Shown: positions 43,662 to 52,652, counted from the stretch's first letter. The stretch is 64,000 nt of DNA from Chelatococcus caeni (GCF_014196925.1 NZ_JACIEN010000001.1:1-64000); one strand, 5' to 3'. Notes: generated by a model not told the origin, from the letters alone. A program made the numbers and translations.

Positions 43662-45050
43662 TTATAGACCGGGCGGCCGCGACTGGGACGTCCCGTAAAC
43701 CGTCGGACGGCTATCAACGATATCCTTGTCGGCTCCAACCATCGTTGGCCGAATCCACATTAACCTGCTTTCTGCCAACGCCTTCCCAAACCGTTGATTT
43801 CGCCAGTGTCCCCGGCGCCAGTGACCAACGACCGTCCCGCCGAGCGTTGTTCGCTTTTCAAACGACGTTCGATAGCCGCAGAAATTGATCCAGCGACAGC
43901 CGTCCTGGTGTGCTCGCGCTTCTGCCATTTTTCGAGCTTTGCCTTTGGCCCGCCTCACCTTTTCATGGATCCGCGGGTCGCTTAGTCGTTTTTCCTGGTC
44001 GCGTTCGGGATAATTCAAATAGCAGACGAGGTTGAACACTAGCCGCGTGACCTGCTCCAGAACCGTCGGGTCGGAAATCACGTTGCGAAGATCATCAGGA
44101 TGCCCGTCGTCTTCGCGAAAGGTGTCCATTGGGATCCCCGATCGGCGACCGCGTTCTATGCCATCTGTAACCGTATTGCGGTGCGAGACGAAATCGTAGT
44201 GCGCACGGAGTGTTGGCTGCTCCAAAAGATCGGTCAATGATAGCGACACCGGAGCATGATCACGTCGACGGAATGTAAAATCCACTGTGAACATCAGGTA
44301 TGAGCGCCACTCGCCCGAACCGCGGATATCCACCTTTGCTGCGATTTCATCCATCACCGCATCGGGATCTAGCAGGTATCGGTCATAAAGCTGTTGGGCA
44401 GCCGCGTTATCGGCCAATAGCTTCGCAATGTAACTGTCAAAGCTTGTAAAACTTCCGGAGTTGCCTTTGCGGAGGCTCTCCAGAGCGCCTGGGATTCGTT
44501 CGAGATCCGACCATTGCTTTCTCTGTTCAGCGATCAGTTCGTTCGGAGGACGGGGCCTCAGCCGGAGAGAGTCAACCAGGCACATTTCAGCCGTTACGTA
44601 GAACCCATCGACTACCCAGTCGCGATTGTAGTCAGGCAAAAAATGTCCCGGCGCAAGAGCGACATAGAATGTGTCGTATGGCATCCGCAGGTTCTGCACG
44701 GGCAACTCATTTACGTCCGTATCGGCCAGCATAGCCAACAAGTCGGGCGCAAACTCGAATATTTGTTGACCATCGTGGCGCCAGTTTCTGAGCACGGAGC
44801 GCCAATTCTCCTCGCGCAAGATAACTTCCCAGGCGGTTTTCTCTGGCACGCTTTGGGGGAAATCGGCGAGGAAGGCGTCTTCGTGAGGCGCCACCACCTG
44901 TCGGTAATAGTTTTCTCGCTCGGCGTCGGTACCGTCCGGCCTATTGCTATTGACTGCCCAGTAAGCATCGAACCGAGGCTGTAAACCGCGCAATTCGGTT
45001 TCATGACGCCAAGCGTGCAACTGAGAAAGCCTCACGGCTGGATTCGTCAA
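43662..45050 (-). CDS. unknown 462-aa protein with HWRRGHWR motif
   Basis: The start is TTG 45050, 5 bp after GGGGGG. The N-terminal 300 residues are helical and Trp-rich without a known signature. The C-terminal 60 residues contain GGTVVGHWRRGHWRNQRFGK and LMWIRPTMVGAD; this His/Arg-rich ending recurs in several unrelated-looking mobile-element proteins. I do not recognise a function. It lies between the exonuclease and the DUF6035-like nuclease on the same strand, so a place in a defence operon is possible. Confidence 0.62.
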   Translation of the reverse strand: MTNPAVRLSQLHAWRHETELRGLQPRFDAYWAVNSNRPDGTDAERENYYRQVVAPHEDAFLADFPQSVPEKTAWEVILREENWRSVLRNWRHDGQQIFEFAPDLLAMLADTDVNELPVQNLRMPYDTFYVALAPGHFLPDYNRDWVVDGFYVTAEMCLVDSLRLRPRPPNELIAEQRKQWSDLERIPGALESLRKGNSGSFTSFDSYIAKLLADNAAAQQLYDRYLLDPDAVMDEIAAKVDIRGSGEWRSYLMFTVDFTFRRRDHAPVSLSLTDLLEQPTLRAHYDFVSHRNTVTDGIERGRRSGIPMDTFREDDGHPDDLRNVISDPTVLEQVTRLVFNLVCYLNYPERDQEKRLSDPRIHEKVRRAKGKARKMAEARAHQDGCRWINFCGYRTSFEKRTTLGGTVVGHWRRGHWRNQRFGKALAESRLMWIRPTMVGADKDIVDSRPTVYGTSQSRPPGL

Positions 45051-45144
45051 AAGTGCCCCCCCAATAGATTTAGCTCACTGCCGGCTCGCGCTCGCACTCA
45101 ACAACAAATGCTCATCTTGATCGTAAATCAAGACGATGCATCGC

Positions 45145-46038
45145 CTAAACTCTGCTAGAAAAACGATCGTATGCAGTAACACGAACAGTTCTTATATCTG
45201 CTTCGTATCGATATATTTCACGTAGAAGGTAGGATATTTCTGCATCCTTTTCAGCGTCAGCAACATCGAAATACCAAGACCGGGGCTTGCCGTTCCCCTC
45301 ACCGTTCCAACGATACCCCCGCGTCTTCAGGAGATCCTTGAATTCGAACGGCGAGTTTTCGGCCCAGATCCGCCAGGTTGGCAAACGCGCACGATCCAGC
45401 AGCCTGACAAGGGCCGGAACGTGCGTCCTCGGCAGTTCTCGCGCGAGGATTTCAATGGCGGCCAGGCAGTCATTCGCAGCGCGATGCCGATCGTAAAAGA
45501 AACCTAGGGCCATCGCGAGGTAGGAGAGCTTGGTGCCTTCGAACCCCTCAGCCGCCCAGTCGATCTCCGACATAGAACAGGCCCATGGTTTGGTTGAAAA
45601 CACCGGACTGAAGCGTTCAAGAAAACGCCGATCAAACGCGGCATTATGAGCAATCACCACAGCAGCCGGAGCAGCAAAAGCTGCAACCTCTTCCGGATCA
45701 ATCGACTTGCCGGCCACCATGGCATCAGAAATACCGGTCAACGTCGTGATTTCCGGCGAAATCGGCTTCGTCGGCTCGCGGAGACGGTCAAAGGGCTCTT
45801 GGACCTCCACGATCATCCCGTCCAGCGCATACCTAAAAGGCACCATCGCCAGTTCGATAATCTCGTCCAGATCGGGATCCAGGCCTGTTGTCTCGACGTC
45901 GACCATCAAGCCCAAGCGTGTTTCCGTGGCGTCGTATCCTTCCACCGGCTCTCGCGGTCGAAGGCGCCGCAGTACCCGATAGTCTGAACTGACCTCCAGC
46001 GCCGCTGCCAGCTCTTCCAGATTTGGGGCATCGATCAT
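45145..46038 (-). CDS. DEDDh 3'-5' exonuclease in SIR2-HerA operon
   Basis: A 297-aa DnaQ-like exonuclease. ExoI is VDVETTGLD (about residues 46-54), ExoII is HNAAFDRRF (about 132-140), and ExoIII is HRAANDC, so the D-E-D-D-H set is complete. The C-terminal 90 residues (RIWAENSPFEFKDLLKTRGYRWNGEGNGKPRSWYFDV, in parts) form a second domain like one found attached to some DnaQ-like nucleases. Its start codon overlaps the herA stop by 1 bp (TGATG), so it is translated with SIR2 and HerA. Confidence 0.88.
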   Translation of the reverse strand: MIDAPNLEELAAALEVSSDYRVLRRLRPREPVEGYDATETRLGLMVDVETTGLDPDLDEIIELAMVPFRYALDGMIVEVQEPFDRLREPTKPISPEITTLTGISDAMVAGKSIDPEEVAAFAAPAAVVIAHNAAFDRRFLERFSPVFSTKPWACSMSEIDWAAEGFEGTKLSYLAMALGFFYDRHRAANDCLAAIEILARELPRTHVPALVRLLDRARLPTWRIWAENSPFEFKDLLKTRGYRWNGEGNGKPRSWYFDVADAEKDAEISYLLREIYRYEADIRTVRVTAYDRFSSRV

Positions 46039-48056
46039 CAGTCGAATTCGCCCCCTGGATCGACATTCCGGGCAGGAGGCACCGAGATTCGGATCTGAGC
46101 CGCACGCCCCTCTTCGTGGAACCAGAGTTCCCCAATCCTCGCGTCATCGCTTTTCGGAAGCGGTTTTGCCTCCCGCACCTTGAAGGTGGTCGGGAGGTTC
46201 ACCGATGTTCCGAAAACGAGCGCGTGCTGCTTCGGCAATGACGGCAAACGCTTCAGGACAGCATCGGAAATGAATGGGGTCATCTGTCGGATCTGCGAAA
46301 GGTCATCCGGGTTCTGAATTCTATGGATCACAAAATTCGAGCATTGCGAGAGAACAGTTTTGGAAAGTTCGCTTGGTCTCTGCGACGCTACCAGCAGGAA
46401 AAGTCCATATTTTCGTCCCTCCTTGGCGATACGCTCGTAGATTTTGCTGGCGTCAATCGCAAATTTTGAGGGAGTCTCAGAGATGTAGCGATGAGCCTCC
46501 TCAAGCAAGAGGTGAACGGGAAAGCGGTTCCTTGGCTCGGCTTGCCGAAGCAGACGGAATGCCATGCGCGCAAGGACCGACGAGACCAGTTCGACCACCT
46601 CGTCTTCGACGGAGTTCATATCCACGATGATGATCTGATGGCATTTTTTCCAATGCTCGCCATTGTTTGACAGCCCAAGTAGCTGTTCGAGGAAAGCCTC
46701 CATAGTCGGGGCCGCTTCGCCCGGCTTGATGTCATAACGCATGAACGCGTATTCGGGCCTATCGCGAAGTGACTTGAACCGGGTAAACATCTGCGAGCAG
46801 TAATCACGGATTTGCCTATTGCCGTGCGCCTCTTCATAGAGAATGGCAAAATCCAGACATTCCTCAAGATCATCGAACGTGAACGGCGTCCGTTTGTAGG
46901 ACGGCAGATCAACATCCTCCCGAAGTTTTTTGCGAACCTCATCTAGAAATGGAGCCAGGTTCCCATCTCTGAAATTTCCGTACTGGTAATTTGCCCCGTA
47001 TTTCTTGAGAAGATTTGTGTTCAGGTCTTTCGTTGGATACTTCTGGAACAACGATACGACACGTTGAAACTTTGCGACGGGAGAGTCCCCATCGGCACCC
47101 CTAAAGCATTCAATGACACAGGTGGCGATAAAGTGTTCCTTGATTTCCAACGCTTTCGGAGTGTTTTCACGAAACAGCCCTGTCAGTCCCAAAGCTGTAC
47201 GAAGAACCGGAATTTGCGTTCGCTCGCTGGCTTGCAGAAGCAACTCCCATTCCGATTGTTCCAAGAACCAGTGCGGGAGGCGGAATTTTCCGTCGGCTGC
47301 GGTCCCATCCAGCACAACATGGGCGACGCCAATGCCGTTCTCTTTGGCGAGCGGCATCAACGCATTGGCGTATTCTCCGTTTACATCGAATACTAGGAAC
47401 GTGGCCCCTCGGGCGTGGAACTCGTCCGCCTTGTCGAATAATGACTGGAGCACCGATGCTACGGTGCAGGACTTGCCGCTCCCGGTGTTCCCGAGCACAG
47501 CAGTATGGCCGCCGAAAAAGTCATCGATCCGGACTTTGACGTCATAGCCCTCGAATACCACAGAGCGGCCGATCGACATGGCGCGAAAGCGCGTCGCATC
47601 TTCGGGCACTGGCGCGGCGCCGTTGAGACCCGGAGCGGGTTCGCTCGGCTTGTCGGTCTCGAAAACGCGATCAAGCTCCGCATCGAGAGCATAGAGGGCA
47701 TCTGTGTAGAGCGACGGGAAGACGGAGACGCCGAAGCGGAACTTTGCGCTGCGGTCCTGCGGCAGCATCCCGACCGGCACGACGTCGAGATATTTCGCAG
47801 ACGCTGCCTTGTCCAACTCCCCCTCGCTGCGTCCGGTGCTGGCGATGTCCCGCTCTCGCAGGCCGACGACCTCGACCACGACATATTCCGTCTGAACCGG
47901 AATCATCAGGAACGATCCGAGGCGGGCGACGTAGTGAACATCGTCGAACCCGACGATAGTGAAATTGTCCGTGCCAGCGTGCATCTCTACGACGAAGCGA
48001 TCGGCCGCGACGGAGACCACCTTGCCGATGGCGCGTTTGCGGTCGTCGCGGCTCAT
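46038..48056 (-). CDS. herA: HerA-family DNA translocase/helicase
   Basis: A 672-aa protein with an N-terminal HAS-barrel-like region (IGKVVSVAADRFVVEM), Walker A VLGNTGSGKSCT near residues 193-204, Walker B HLLLEEAHRYI, and the sensor-like LLVASQRPSEL. HerA forms hexameric rings; with SIR2 partners it builds large NAD-depleting defence complexes (SIR2-HerA, also called Nezha). It overlaps SIR2 by 4 bp and the exonuclease by 1 bp. Confidence 0.92.
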   Translation of the reverse strand: MSRDDRKRAIGKVVSVAADRFVVEMHAGTDNFTIVGFDDVHYVARLGSFLMIPVQTEYVVVEVVGLRERDIASTGRSEGELDKAASAKYLDVVPVGMLPQDRSAKFRFGVSVFPSLYTDALYALDAELDRVFETDKPSEPAPGLNGAAPVPEDATRFRAMSIGRSVVFEGYDVKVRIDDFFGGHTAVLGNTGSGKSCTVASVLQSLFDKADEFHARGATFLVFDVNGEYANALMPLAKENGIGVAHVVLDGTAADGKFRLPHWFLEQSEWELLLQASERTQIPVLRTALGLTGLFRENTPKALEIKEHFIATCVIECFRGADGDSPVAKFQRVVSLFQKYPTKDLNTNLLKKYGANYQYGNFRDGNLAPFLDEVRKKLREDVDLPSYKRTPFTFDDLEECLDFAILYEEAHGNRQIRDYCSQMFTRFKSLRDRPEYAFMRYDIKPGEAAPTMEAFLEQLLGLSNNGEHWKKCHQIIIVDMNSVEDEVVELVSSVLARMAFRLLRQAEPRNRFPVHLLLEEAHRYISETPSKFAIDASKIYERIAKEGRKYGLFLLVASQRPSELSKTVLSQCSNFVIHRIQNPDDLSQIRQMTPFISDAVLKRLPSLPKQHALVFGTSVNLPTTFKVREAKPLPKSDDARIGELWFHEEGRAAQIRISVPPARNVDPGGEFD

Positions 48057-49381
48057 TCGCTGTCTCCATCGGCGGGCGGTGTCTCAGCTTTCTTAGAGGA
48101 CATCGCCTCCAGCACCTTTTGGATTGCATCGTCAATGCGCTCGCTCGGCCGCTGGGGCATAAACTCTTCAATGATCGTATCGAAATAATGCGCCTTGCGG
48201 CCGGCCTCTGGGCCGCTGCCACCGATGATCCAGATGCGGGGATCGTTCAGGGCGCGGAGCTTGGCCACCTCGCCCTCCAGCGTCGGATCGACAAAAATTA
48301 TCAGGCGAAACGTCGGTATGGTGAGCGCCTGGTAGATGATATTGTTGATATGCTCGTCACCGAAGGCATATCCCATGGTGAAGAGAACGCTTTGCTCCCT
48401 CACGATCCGCGACTGGAACTCGCGGAACAGGTCGGCATAGGGCGATCCGAGGCTGGAGTTTTGCTTCGCGGGGGTGGGATAGATCATCACCTTCCCCGGT
48501 TCCTGCCCTTTCGAGACAGCCGTTTCGCGGATCGGAAACAGGCCGTGATCGTCTTCGGTCCAGCTAATCGACCCATGGATCTTGCAGAGATAGACGAAAC
48601 CATCCACCGCAGACCACTTTCGGTTGGTCAGATCGAGCTGCTCGGCAAGCGCGTAACGGAAGGTCGCCGGATTGAAGCGGCGCTCGACCACGCCGGAGAA
48701 GCCGTTGGCATAAGGCAGGCCGAGCCGGTCCATCGCCGTCTCGTTGAAAAGGTCATAGTTGGTGGTGAAAATCCACGGACGCGGTAGCGAGCGATCACGC
48801 AGGACCAGCTTTCTGAAGAATGTTTCGTAGAGTGTCCCAACGGTGCTGTCGCCATTGGCAAACGCTCCGTTCGTGCATTTGCCCCAAAGGAAAGCCTGTA
48901 CCTTCTGGATGATCGAATTGACGACCTTCAAGTTTTCCTTTGCCTTGGGAAGCTTGCTTCGTGAGAGCGTGAACCGCAGGCTGAACAGCAGTTCCATCAA
49001 CCGTTCAAGGTTGCGGGCATATTCCTTGTCGCCAATATCGATCCCGAACTCATCAATGAGAACCTTCCGCTCGGCGGCGGTCGGGAACCCTGCCTCGTCG
49101 GCGGTCCGCGCCTTCGTGAATTCCTTGGCGAGCGGCGCCATGGTCGGGATGCCAACCTCCTGCCATTCCTCGTCTCCGAAAAAGTCAGTTCCCTTGGCGT
49201 AGTATGACGAGCATCCTGCGCCGAGCAGGAACGCGACATTCTTTGCATTCAGCGATTCCGACAGCGCTTTTCTGACGACATCGGCGCCGGCCGGCCATTC
49301 AAGCTCGCCAGCATCAGCCTCGATTCCCCGCAGAAAATTAAATTTCAGTTTTTCAGGTTCTTCTCCATCGGAATCCGCCAC
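48053..49381 (-). CDS. SIR2-domain NADase-type effector
   Basis: A 442-aa protein from GTG 49381, chosen because GAGGGGG stands 6 bp ahead; a TTG at 49411 would overlap the upstream gene. SIR2 signatures are VAFLLGAGCSSYY, WIFTTNYDLFNE and CKIHGSISW, which carry the NAD-contacting GAG, TTNYD and catalytic His. The C-terminus (TMGYAFGDEHINNII, LIIFVDPT) closes the Rossmann-like fold. In SIR2-HerA systems this subunit degrades NAD on phage infection. Confidence 0.92.
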   Translation of the reverse strand: MADSDGEEPEKLKFNFLRGIEADAGELEWPAGADVVRKALSESLNAKNVAFLLGAGCSSYYAKGTDFFGDEEWQEVGIPTMAPLAKEFTKARTADEAGFPTAAERKVLIDEFGIDIGDKEYARNLERLMELLFSLRFTLSRSKLPKAKENLKVVNSIIQKVQAFLWGKCTNGAFANGDSTVGTLYETFFRKLVLRDRSLPRPWIFTTNYDLFNETAMDRLGLPYANGFSGVVERRFNPATFRYALAEQLDLTNRKWSAVDGFVYLCKIHGSISWTEDDHGLFPIRETAVSKGQEPGKVMIYPTPAKQNSSLGSPYADLFREFQSRIVREQSVLFTMGYAFGDEHINNIIYQALTIPTFRLIIFVDPTLEGEVAKLRALNDPRIWIIGGSGPEAGRKAHYFDTIIEEFMPQRPSERIDDAIQKVLEAMSSKKAETPPADGDSE

Positions 49382-49391
49382 GAACACCCCC

Positions 49392-49901
49392 TCATTTGAA
49401 CAATGCTTCAATATCCGCCATAGGCCGGAACAACTTCATCGGCTGATCTGGAAACGGCAAAAAACTCTCGCGCTCATAGAAGCGCTTTGCGCCTCCGTCC
49501 TTGGCGTCCACGATCACCGCAAAGGACGCGATCTCGCTGCGCACGGCCCGATAGAGCGCGTCCGCAAGAAGAAAACGGCCGTATCCTCTTCCCTGATGGC
49601 GTTGATCGACCGCGAGGCGACCCAGCAAGGTCGCCGGGATTAAAGGATACCGCGGCAGTTTGCGGACGACGGTCCCCGGCAGTTCCGGAAGCCGCACCGC
49701 TGTCGATGAAAGCGTGTAATATCCGGCAAGGCTTCCGTCCTTCAGCACGAGGACAAATGGTGCCGCCATCTTCTTTCTGGCGTCCTGCCCGGCCTGCGTC
49801 TGGAAATATCGGTCGAGCGGCTCTACGCCGCTTTCGAATCCCGATCGGTTATGTTGCGGGCCGAGAATCTCGACCCGCAGGATGTCGTCTGCTACTCCCA
49901 C
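49392..49901 (-). CDS. GNAT acetyltransferase toxin (TacT type)
   Basis: A 169-aa GNAT protein starting at GTG 49901. The acetyl-CoA loop is RHQGRGYGRFLLADAL, preceded by TLLGRLAVD, with the C-terminal AKRFYERESFLPF typical of TacT/AtaT toxins. These acetylate charged tRNAs and block translation. The antitoxin lies 3 bp upstream, and the SIR2 gene starts 10 bp downstream, so the pair heads the SIR2-HerA operon. Confidence 0.9.
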   Translation of the reverse strand: MGVADDILRVEILGPQHNRSGFESGVEPLDRYFQTQAGQDARKKMAAPFVLVLKDGSLAGYYTLSSTAVRLPELPGTVVRKLPRYPLIPATLLGRLAVDQRHQGRGYGRFLLADALYRAVRSEIASFAVIVDAKDGGAKRFYERESFLPFPDQPMKLFRPMADIEALFK

Positions 49902-49904
49902 TCG

Positions 49905-50207
49905 TCAGACGCCTGTTCTCTCGCGATAACGGCGAACGGTGTCTTGCAGTCGTTCGTTGACCGGCTGTGGTTCGACCAGAGCCTGGACGAACGCCTGGCC
50001 GTCCCGTACCGAAAGCTCCAGATTCTGATGTTCCTCGATGGCGCGCCGCGCCGCATCTTGCACGCTTGTCAAAACAAAATCCGTCACCGTCCGTCCTTGT
50101 AGCGCAGCGGCATGTTCGATCAGACGTTTCTGGTCAGCGGTCACACGCGTCTCAAGACGTTCCCCACGGACGCGTCCAGATATGGACCTTTTTGCTGTCT
50201 TGGCCAT
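49905..50207 (-). CDS. DUF1778 (TacA-type) antitoxin
   Basis: A 100-aa protein. RLETRVTADQKRLIEHAAAL is the DUF1778 ribbon-helix-helix, with GRTVTDFVLTSVQDAARRAI after it and a C-terminal tail (QAFVQALVEPQPVNERL) that neutralises the GNAT toxin. It is the first gene of the minus-strand run and probably represses the whole transcript. Confidence 0.9.
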   Translation of the reverse strand: MAKTAKRSISGRVRGERLETRVTADQKRLIEHAAALQGRTVTDFVLTSVQDAARRAIEEHQNLELSVRDGQAFVQALVEPQPVNERLQDTVRRYRERTGV

Positions 50208-50350
50208 TTTTCATCTCCAACTTTGGAGGGAATGTACGGCCATTGGCCGGAAAAATCAAGATTCACTGACAAGCTGCGTGAGCCATGATTGGAATAGCCA
50301 GGACGCTCAAAATCGGCAGTGTCATGAACTTGGGCGGCTTTGCTGATACT

Positions 50351-50420
50351 CGGCGGGGGAAAGCCTTCCCCCTGGCCGGCACTGGCGTTGCCGACGCACC
50401 CCCATCAGCGGGGAGACCCC
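50351..50420. other. two-hairpin motif, copy 2, split by insertion
   Basis: GGGGGAA-AGCC-TTCCCCC (50355-50372) is followed by GCGGGG-AGA-CCCC (50408-50420), whose right arm continues as CCCCGCAACGCCCC at 54186. It matches 6931-7012. The surrounding 50208-50456 holds no other credible gene. A 49-codon frame from ATG 50285 ends just past the rejoined hairpin. Confidence 0.55.
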
Positions 50421-50438
50421 CAGGCTGTGCAAAAACGC
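50421..50438 (+). repeat. left terminal inverted repeat
   Basis: CAGGCTGTGCAAAAACGC, 19 bp before the end of the hydrolase gene. It is the exact inverse of 54168-54185. Confidence 0.85.
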
Positions 50439-50456
50439 CGCCGAACCCGCTCGCAG

Positions 50457-51323
50457 CTACACCAGCGCGTTCAGAACGGCCTTTGCTGTGTCCTCGGGAT
50501 ATTCTTCGTAGAACGACAACTTGCCCCGTGGCAGGACCGTGGGGGCAACATTCTCCAGGCCGGCGAGAGCAATCATCTCAGCCTTGGACTTACGGGGCGT
50601 GCTTTCCGCGTAGAGCACAGAGATCTTGCCCGGAATGCTGCTCGCGGTGCCAAGCCAGGAGTCTCCGGTCGGGAACGGATCGAGTTCCCCTGAAACGAAA
50701 CGGAAGGACGCATACCGCGCTCCCGACGCTTCGGTAACGGTTCGCTTTGCCGCCATTCTCTCGCCGGTCAGCCAGTCGGGATCAGCATAGACGTGGCCAC
50801 GCGCCATCATGCCAATGACCGGCCCGTTGACGTTGAGCCGATAGAAGGCTGTGCCTGCCACGGGCAGGTCTACGCCCTTCGCAAGCGCACCGAACAGCCC
50901 CATGCGCTTTCCGGCCATCGTAGGCAGAGGCCCACGCCATGTCGGGGACAGCAGCACGAGGCGGCCCGTGCTATCGGGATCGACCGCAGCCTGCGCCAGC
51001 GCGTAGCCGGTAGCATGTCCCGCCGCCACCGTGACCGCGGGACGGATGATGTCTTCCAGCACGAAGCGCAGGAAATCCCGATAGAGGTCTGGTCGCCAAT
51101 CCACCTTCGGACGCGGAAGCTTTCCGAAGCCGGGCCAGTCGATCGCAGCCGTGGAGTACTGCTCGGCCAGCCTTTCCTGCAATGGACGCATCTCTTCGCG
51201 CGTGGAGATCGAGCTCAGCGCGGGCAGCAGTAACATAGCCGGACCTGTACCGGCGCGCGTCAGCCCGATTTTGACCGGCTTGCCGTCGGCGACCCATTCG
51301 ATCCGGTCTTCGATCCATTCCAT
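50457..51323 (-). CDS. alpha/beta-hydrolase fold protein, altered nucleophile
   Basis: A 288-aa protein with an alpha/beta-hydrolase layout: an early GTGPAMLLLPALSSIST strand, AAIDWPGFG, and the elbow AAGHATGYALAQ. The elbow normally reads G-H-S-x-G; here Ser is replaced by Ala, with Thr next to it. The last strand and His region (SKAEMIALAGLENVA) are also atypical. It may be catalytically dead or use another residue. It is divergent from dmeR across an operator-like site and lies inside the IS1182-like element, which is unusual cargo. Confidence 0.75.
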   Translation of the reverse strand: MEWIEDRIEWVADGKPVKIGLTRAGTGPAMLLLPALSSISTREEMRPLQERLAEQYSTAAIDWPGFGKLPRPKVDWRPDLYRDFLRFVLEDIIRPAVTVAAGHATGYALAQAAVDPDSTGRLVLLSPTWRGPLPTMAGKRMGLFGALAKGVDLPVAGTAFYRLNVNGPVIGMMARGHVYADPDWLTGERMAAKRTVTEASGARYASFRFVSGELDPFPTGDSWLGTASSIPGKISVLYAESTPRKSKAEMIALAGLENVAPTVLPRGKLSFYEEYPEDTAKAVLNALV

Positions 51324-51346
51324 GGCTTCACCAATCCAGCTTCATA

Positions 51347-51366
51347 TAGTATAGTCCCCCATACCA
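51347..51366. promoter_or_regulatory. G-tract operator for DmeR
   Basis: TAGTATAGTCCCCCATACCA contains GTAT...ATAC around a C5/G5 tract, the form of RcnR/CsoR-family operators. It lies between the divergent hydrolase and dmeR genes. Confidence 0.6.
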
Positions 51367-51391
51367 TATGAAGTTGAGGTTAGCCATCGCC

Positions 51392-51664
51392 ATGTCTCAC
51401 ACAATCCGTGACAAAGAGAAGCTGATCGCCCGGGTTCGGCGCCTGAAGGGACAGATCGAGGGGATCGAGCGCGCGCTCGAGTCCGAGAAACCATGCGGCG
51501 AAATCCTGCGCCAGCTCGCTTCCGCGCGGGGTGCCATGAGCGGGCTGACCGCCGAAGTGATGGAGGACCACCTACGCGAGCATGTGCTTCACGCCGAAAC
51601 CGAGGCTGACCGCCGGCGGGGCGGCGAAGAAATGATCGAAGTCATCCGAACCTACATGAAGTAA
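51392..51664 (+). CDS. dmeR: RcnR/FrmR-family metal sensor repressor
   Basis: A 90-aa helical protein of the CsoR/RcnR/FrmR family from ATG 51392 (MSHTIRDKEKLIARVRRLKG). The N-terminal His, the Cys in KPCGEILRQLA and the His pair in EDHLREHVLHAE are the metal-ligand positions of RcnR/DmeR types. It precedes dmeF by 28 bp. It should repress the operon until cobalt or nickel binds. Confidence 0.87.
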   Translation: MSHTIRDKEKLIARVRRLKGQIEGIERALESEKPCGEILRQLASARGAMSGLTAEVMEDHLREHVLHAETEADRRRGGEEMIEVIRTYMK

Positions 51665-51692
51665 GCCGGTGCGCCGGCGGGAGCCACGTCAC

Positions 51693-52652
51693 ATGTCCGC
51701 AGTCGACATCTCTACGTATACCCACGATCACAATTTCCTCGGGCGAGATCACCGACGGAACGAATACAGGGTCTGGCTGGTCATCGCCCTGACCGCGTCG
51801 ATGATGGTCGTCGAGATCATCGCGGGTACAGTCTATGGCTCGATGGCGCTGGTGGCGGATGGCTGGCACATGTCCACCCATGCCGGCGCGATGCTGATTA
51901 CCGCGCTGACCTACCTCTACGCGCGCCGCTACGCCGATGATCGCCGCTTCACCTTCGGCACCGGCAAGCTCGGCGATCTTGGTGGTTTTGCCAGCGCCGT
52001 CGTCCTTGCCCTGATCGCGCTGCTGATCGGCTGGGAGAGCCTTATGCGGCTGGCCAATCCGGTCGAGATCAGCTTCGGGCAGGCGATCGCCGTCGCCGTG
52101 GTGGGACTGGTGGTCAATCTTGTCTGCGCCTGGCTGCTTCGCGACGATCATTCCCATCATCACCATGGGCACCATCATGCACACGACCACGATCATGACC
52201 ACGGCCACCATGAGCATGCACGCGACAACAACCTCCGCGCCGCCTATCTGCATGTGCTGGCGGATGCGCTAACCTCGATCCTGGCCATCGTGGCATTGCT
52301 GGCCGGACGCAGCTATGGCTGGCTTTGGGCCGATCCGCTCATGGGCGTCGTCGGCGCGCTTGTGATTGCGCGCTGGTCCTGGGGGTTGATCCGCGATTCC
52401 GGAGGTGTCCTGCTGGACCGGATTCCCGATGACGAGAATCTGCCGGGAGAAATCCGTGAGGCACTGGAAACCGACACCGACCGGATCGCAGACCTGCATG
52501 TCTGGCAGGTCGGACCGGGACACCATGCCGCAATCATCTCGGTGGTGTCGAGCGCGCCCCGCGAGCCTTCGGACTACAAGTCCCGCCTCGCGGAAATACA
52601 CGAACTCTCCCACATCACCGTCGAGGTCGAACGGGTGATTGTCACTGCCTAG
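51693..52652 (+). CDS. dmeF: DmeF-type cobalt/nickel CDF exporter
   Basis: A 319-aa cation diffusion facilitator with six predicted transmembrane helices. The metal site is ADGWHMSTHAGAM in helix 2 and HVLADALTS in helix 5. A long His/Asp-rich loop (about residues 158-180) lies between helices 4 and 5. ATG 51693 was chosen because the product then starts with the family-typical short N-terminus. It exports Co2+ and Ni2+ in exchange for protons. It is carried as a passenger by the IS1182-like element. Confidence 0.93.
   Translation: MSAVDISTYTHDHNFLGRDHRRNEYRVWLVIALTASMMVVEIIAGTVYGSMALVADGWHMSTHAGAMLITALTYLYARRYADDRRFTFGTGKLGDLGGFASAVVLALIALLIGWESLMRLANPVEISFGQAIAVAVVGLVVNLVCAWLLRDDHSHHHHGHHHAHDHDHDHGHHEHARDNNLRAAYLHVLADALTSILAIVALLAGRSYGWLWADPLMGVVGALVIARWSWGLIRDSGGVLLDRIPDDENLPGEIREALETDTDRIADLHVWQVGPGHHAAIISVVSSAPREPSDYKSRLAEIHELSHITVEVERVIVTA

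Noticed and set aside
50285-50737. 150-codon plus-strand gene
   Set aside because: Beyond about 45 codons it runs into the IS1182-like end and the antisense of the hydrolase. At most a 49-aa peptide existed before the insertion.
52140-52230. Tandem repeat of CAT/CAC triplets
   Set aside because: It is the His/Asp-rich loop of the DmeF exporter, not an independent repeat.
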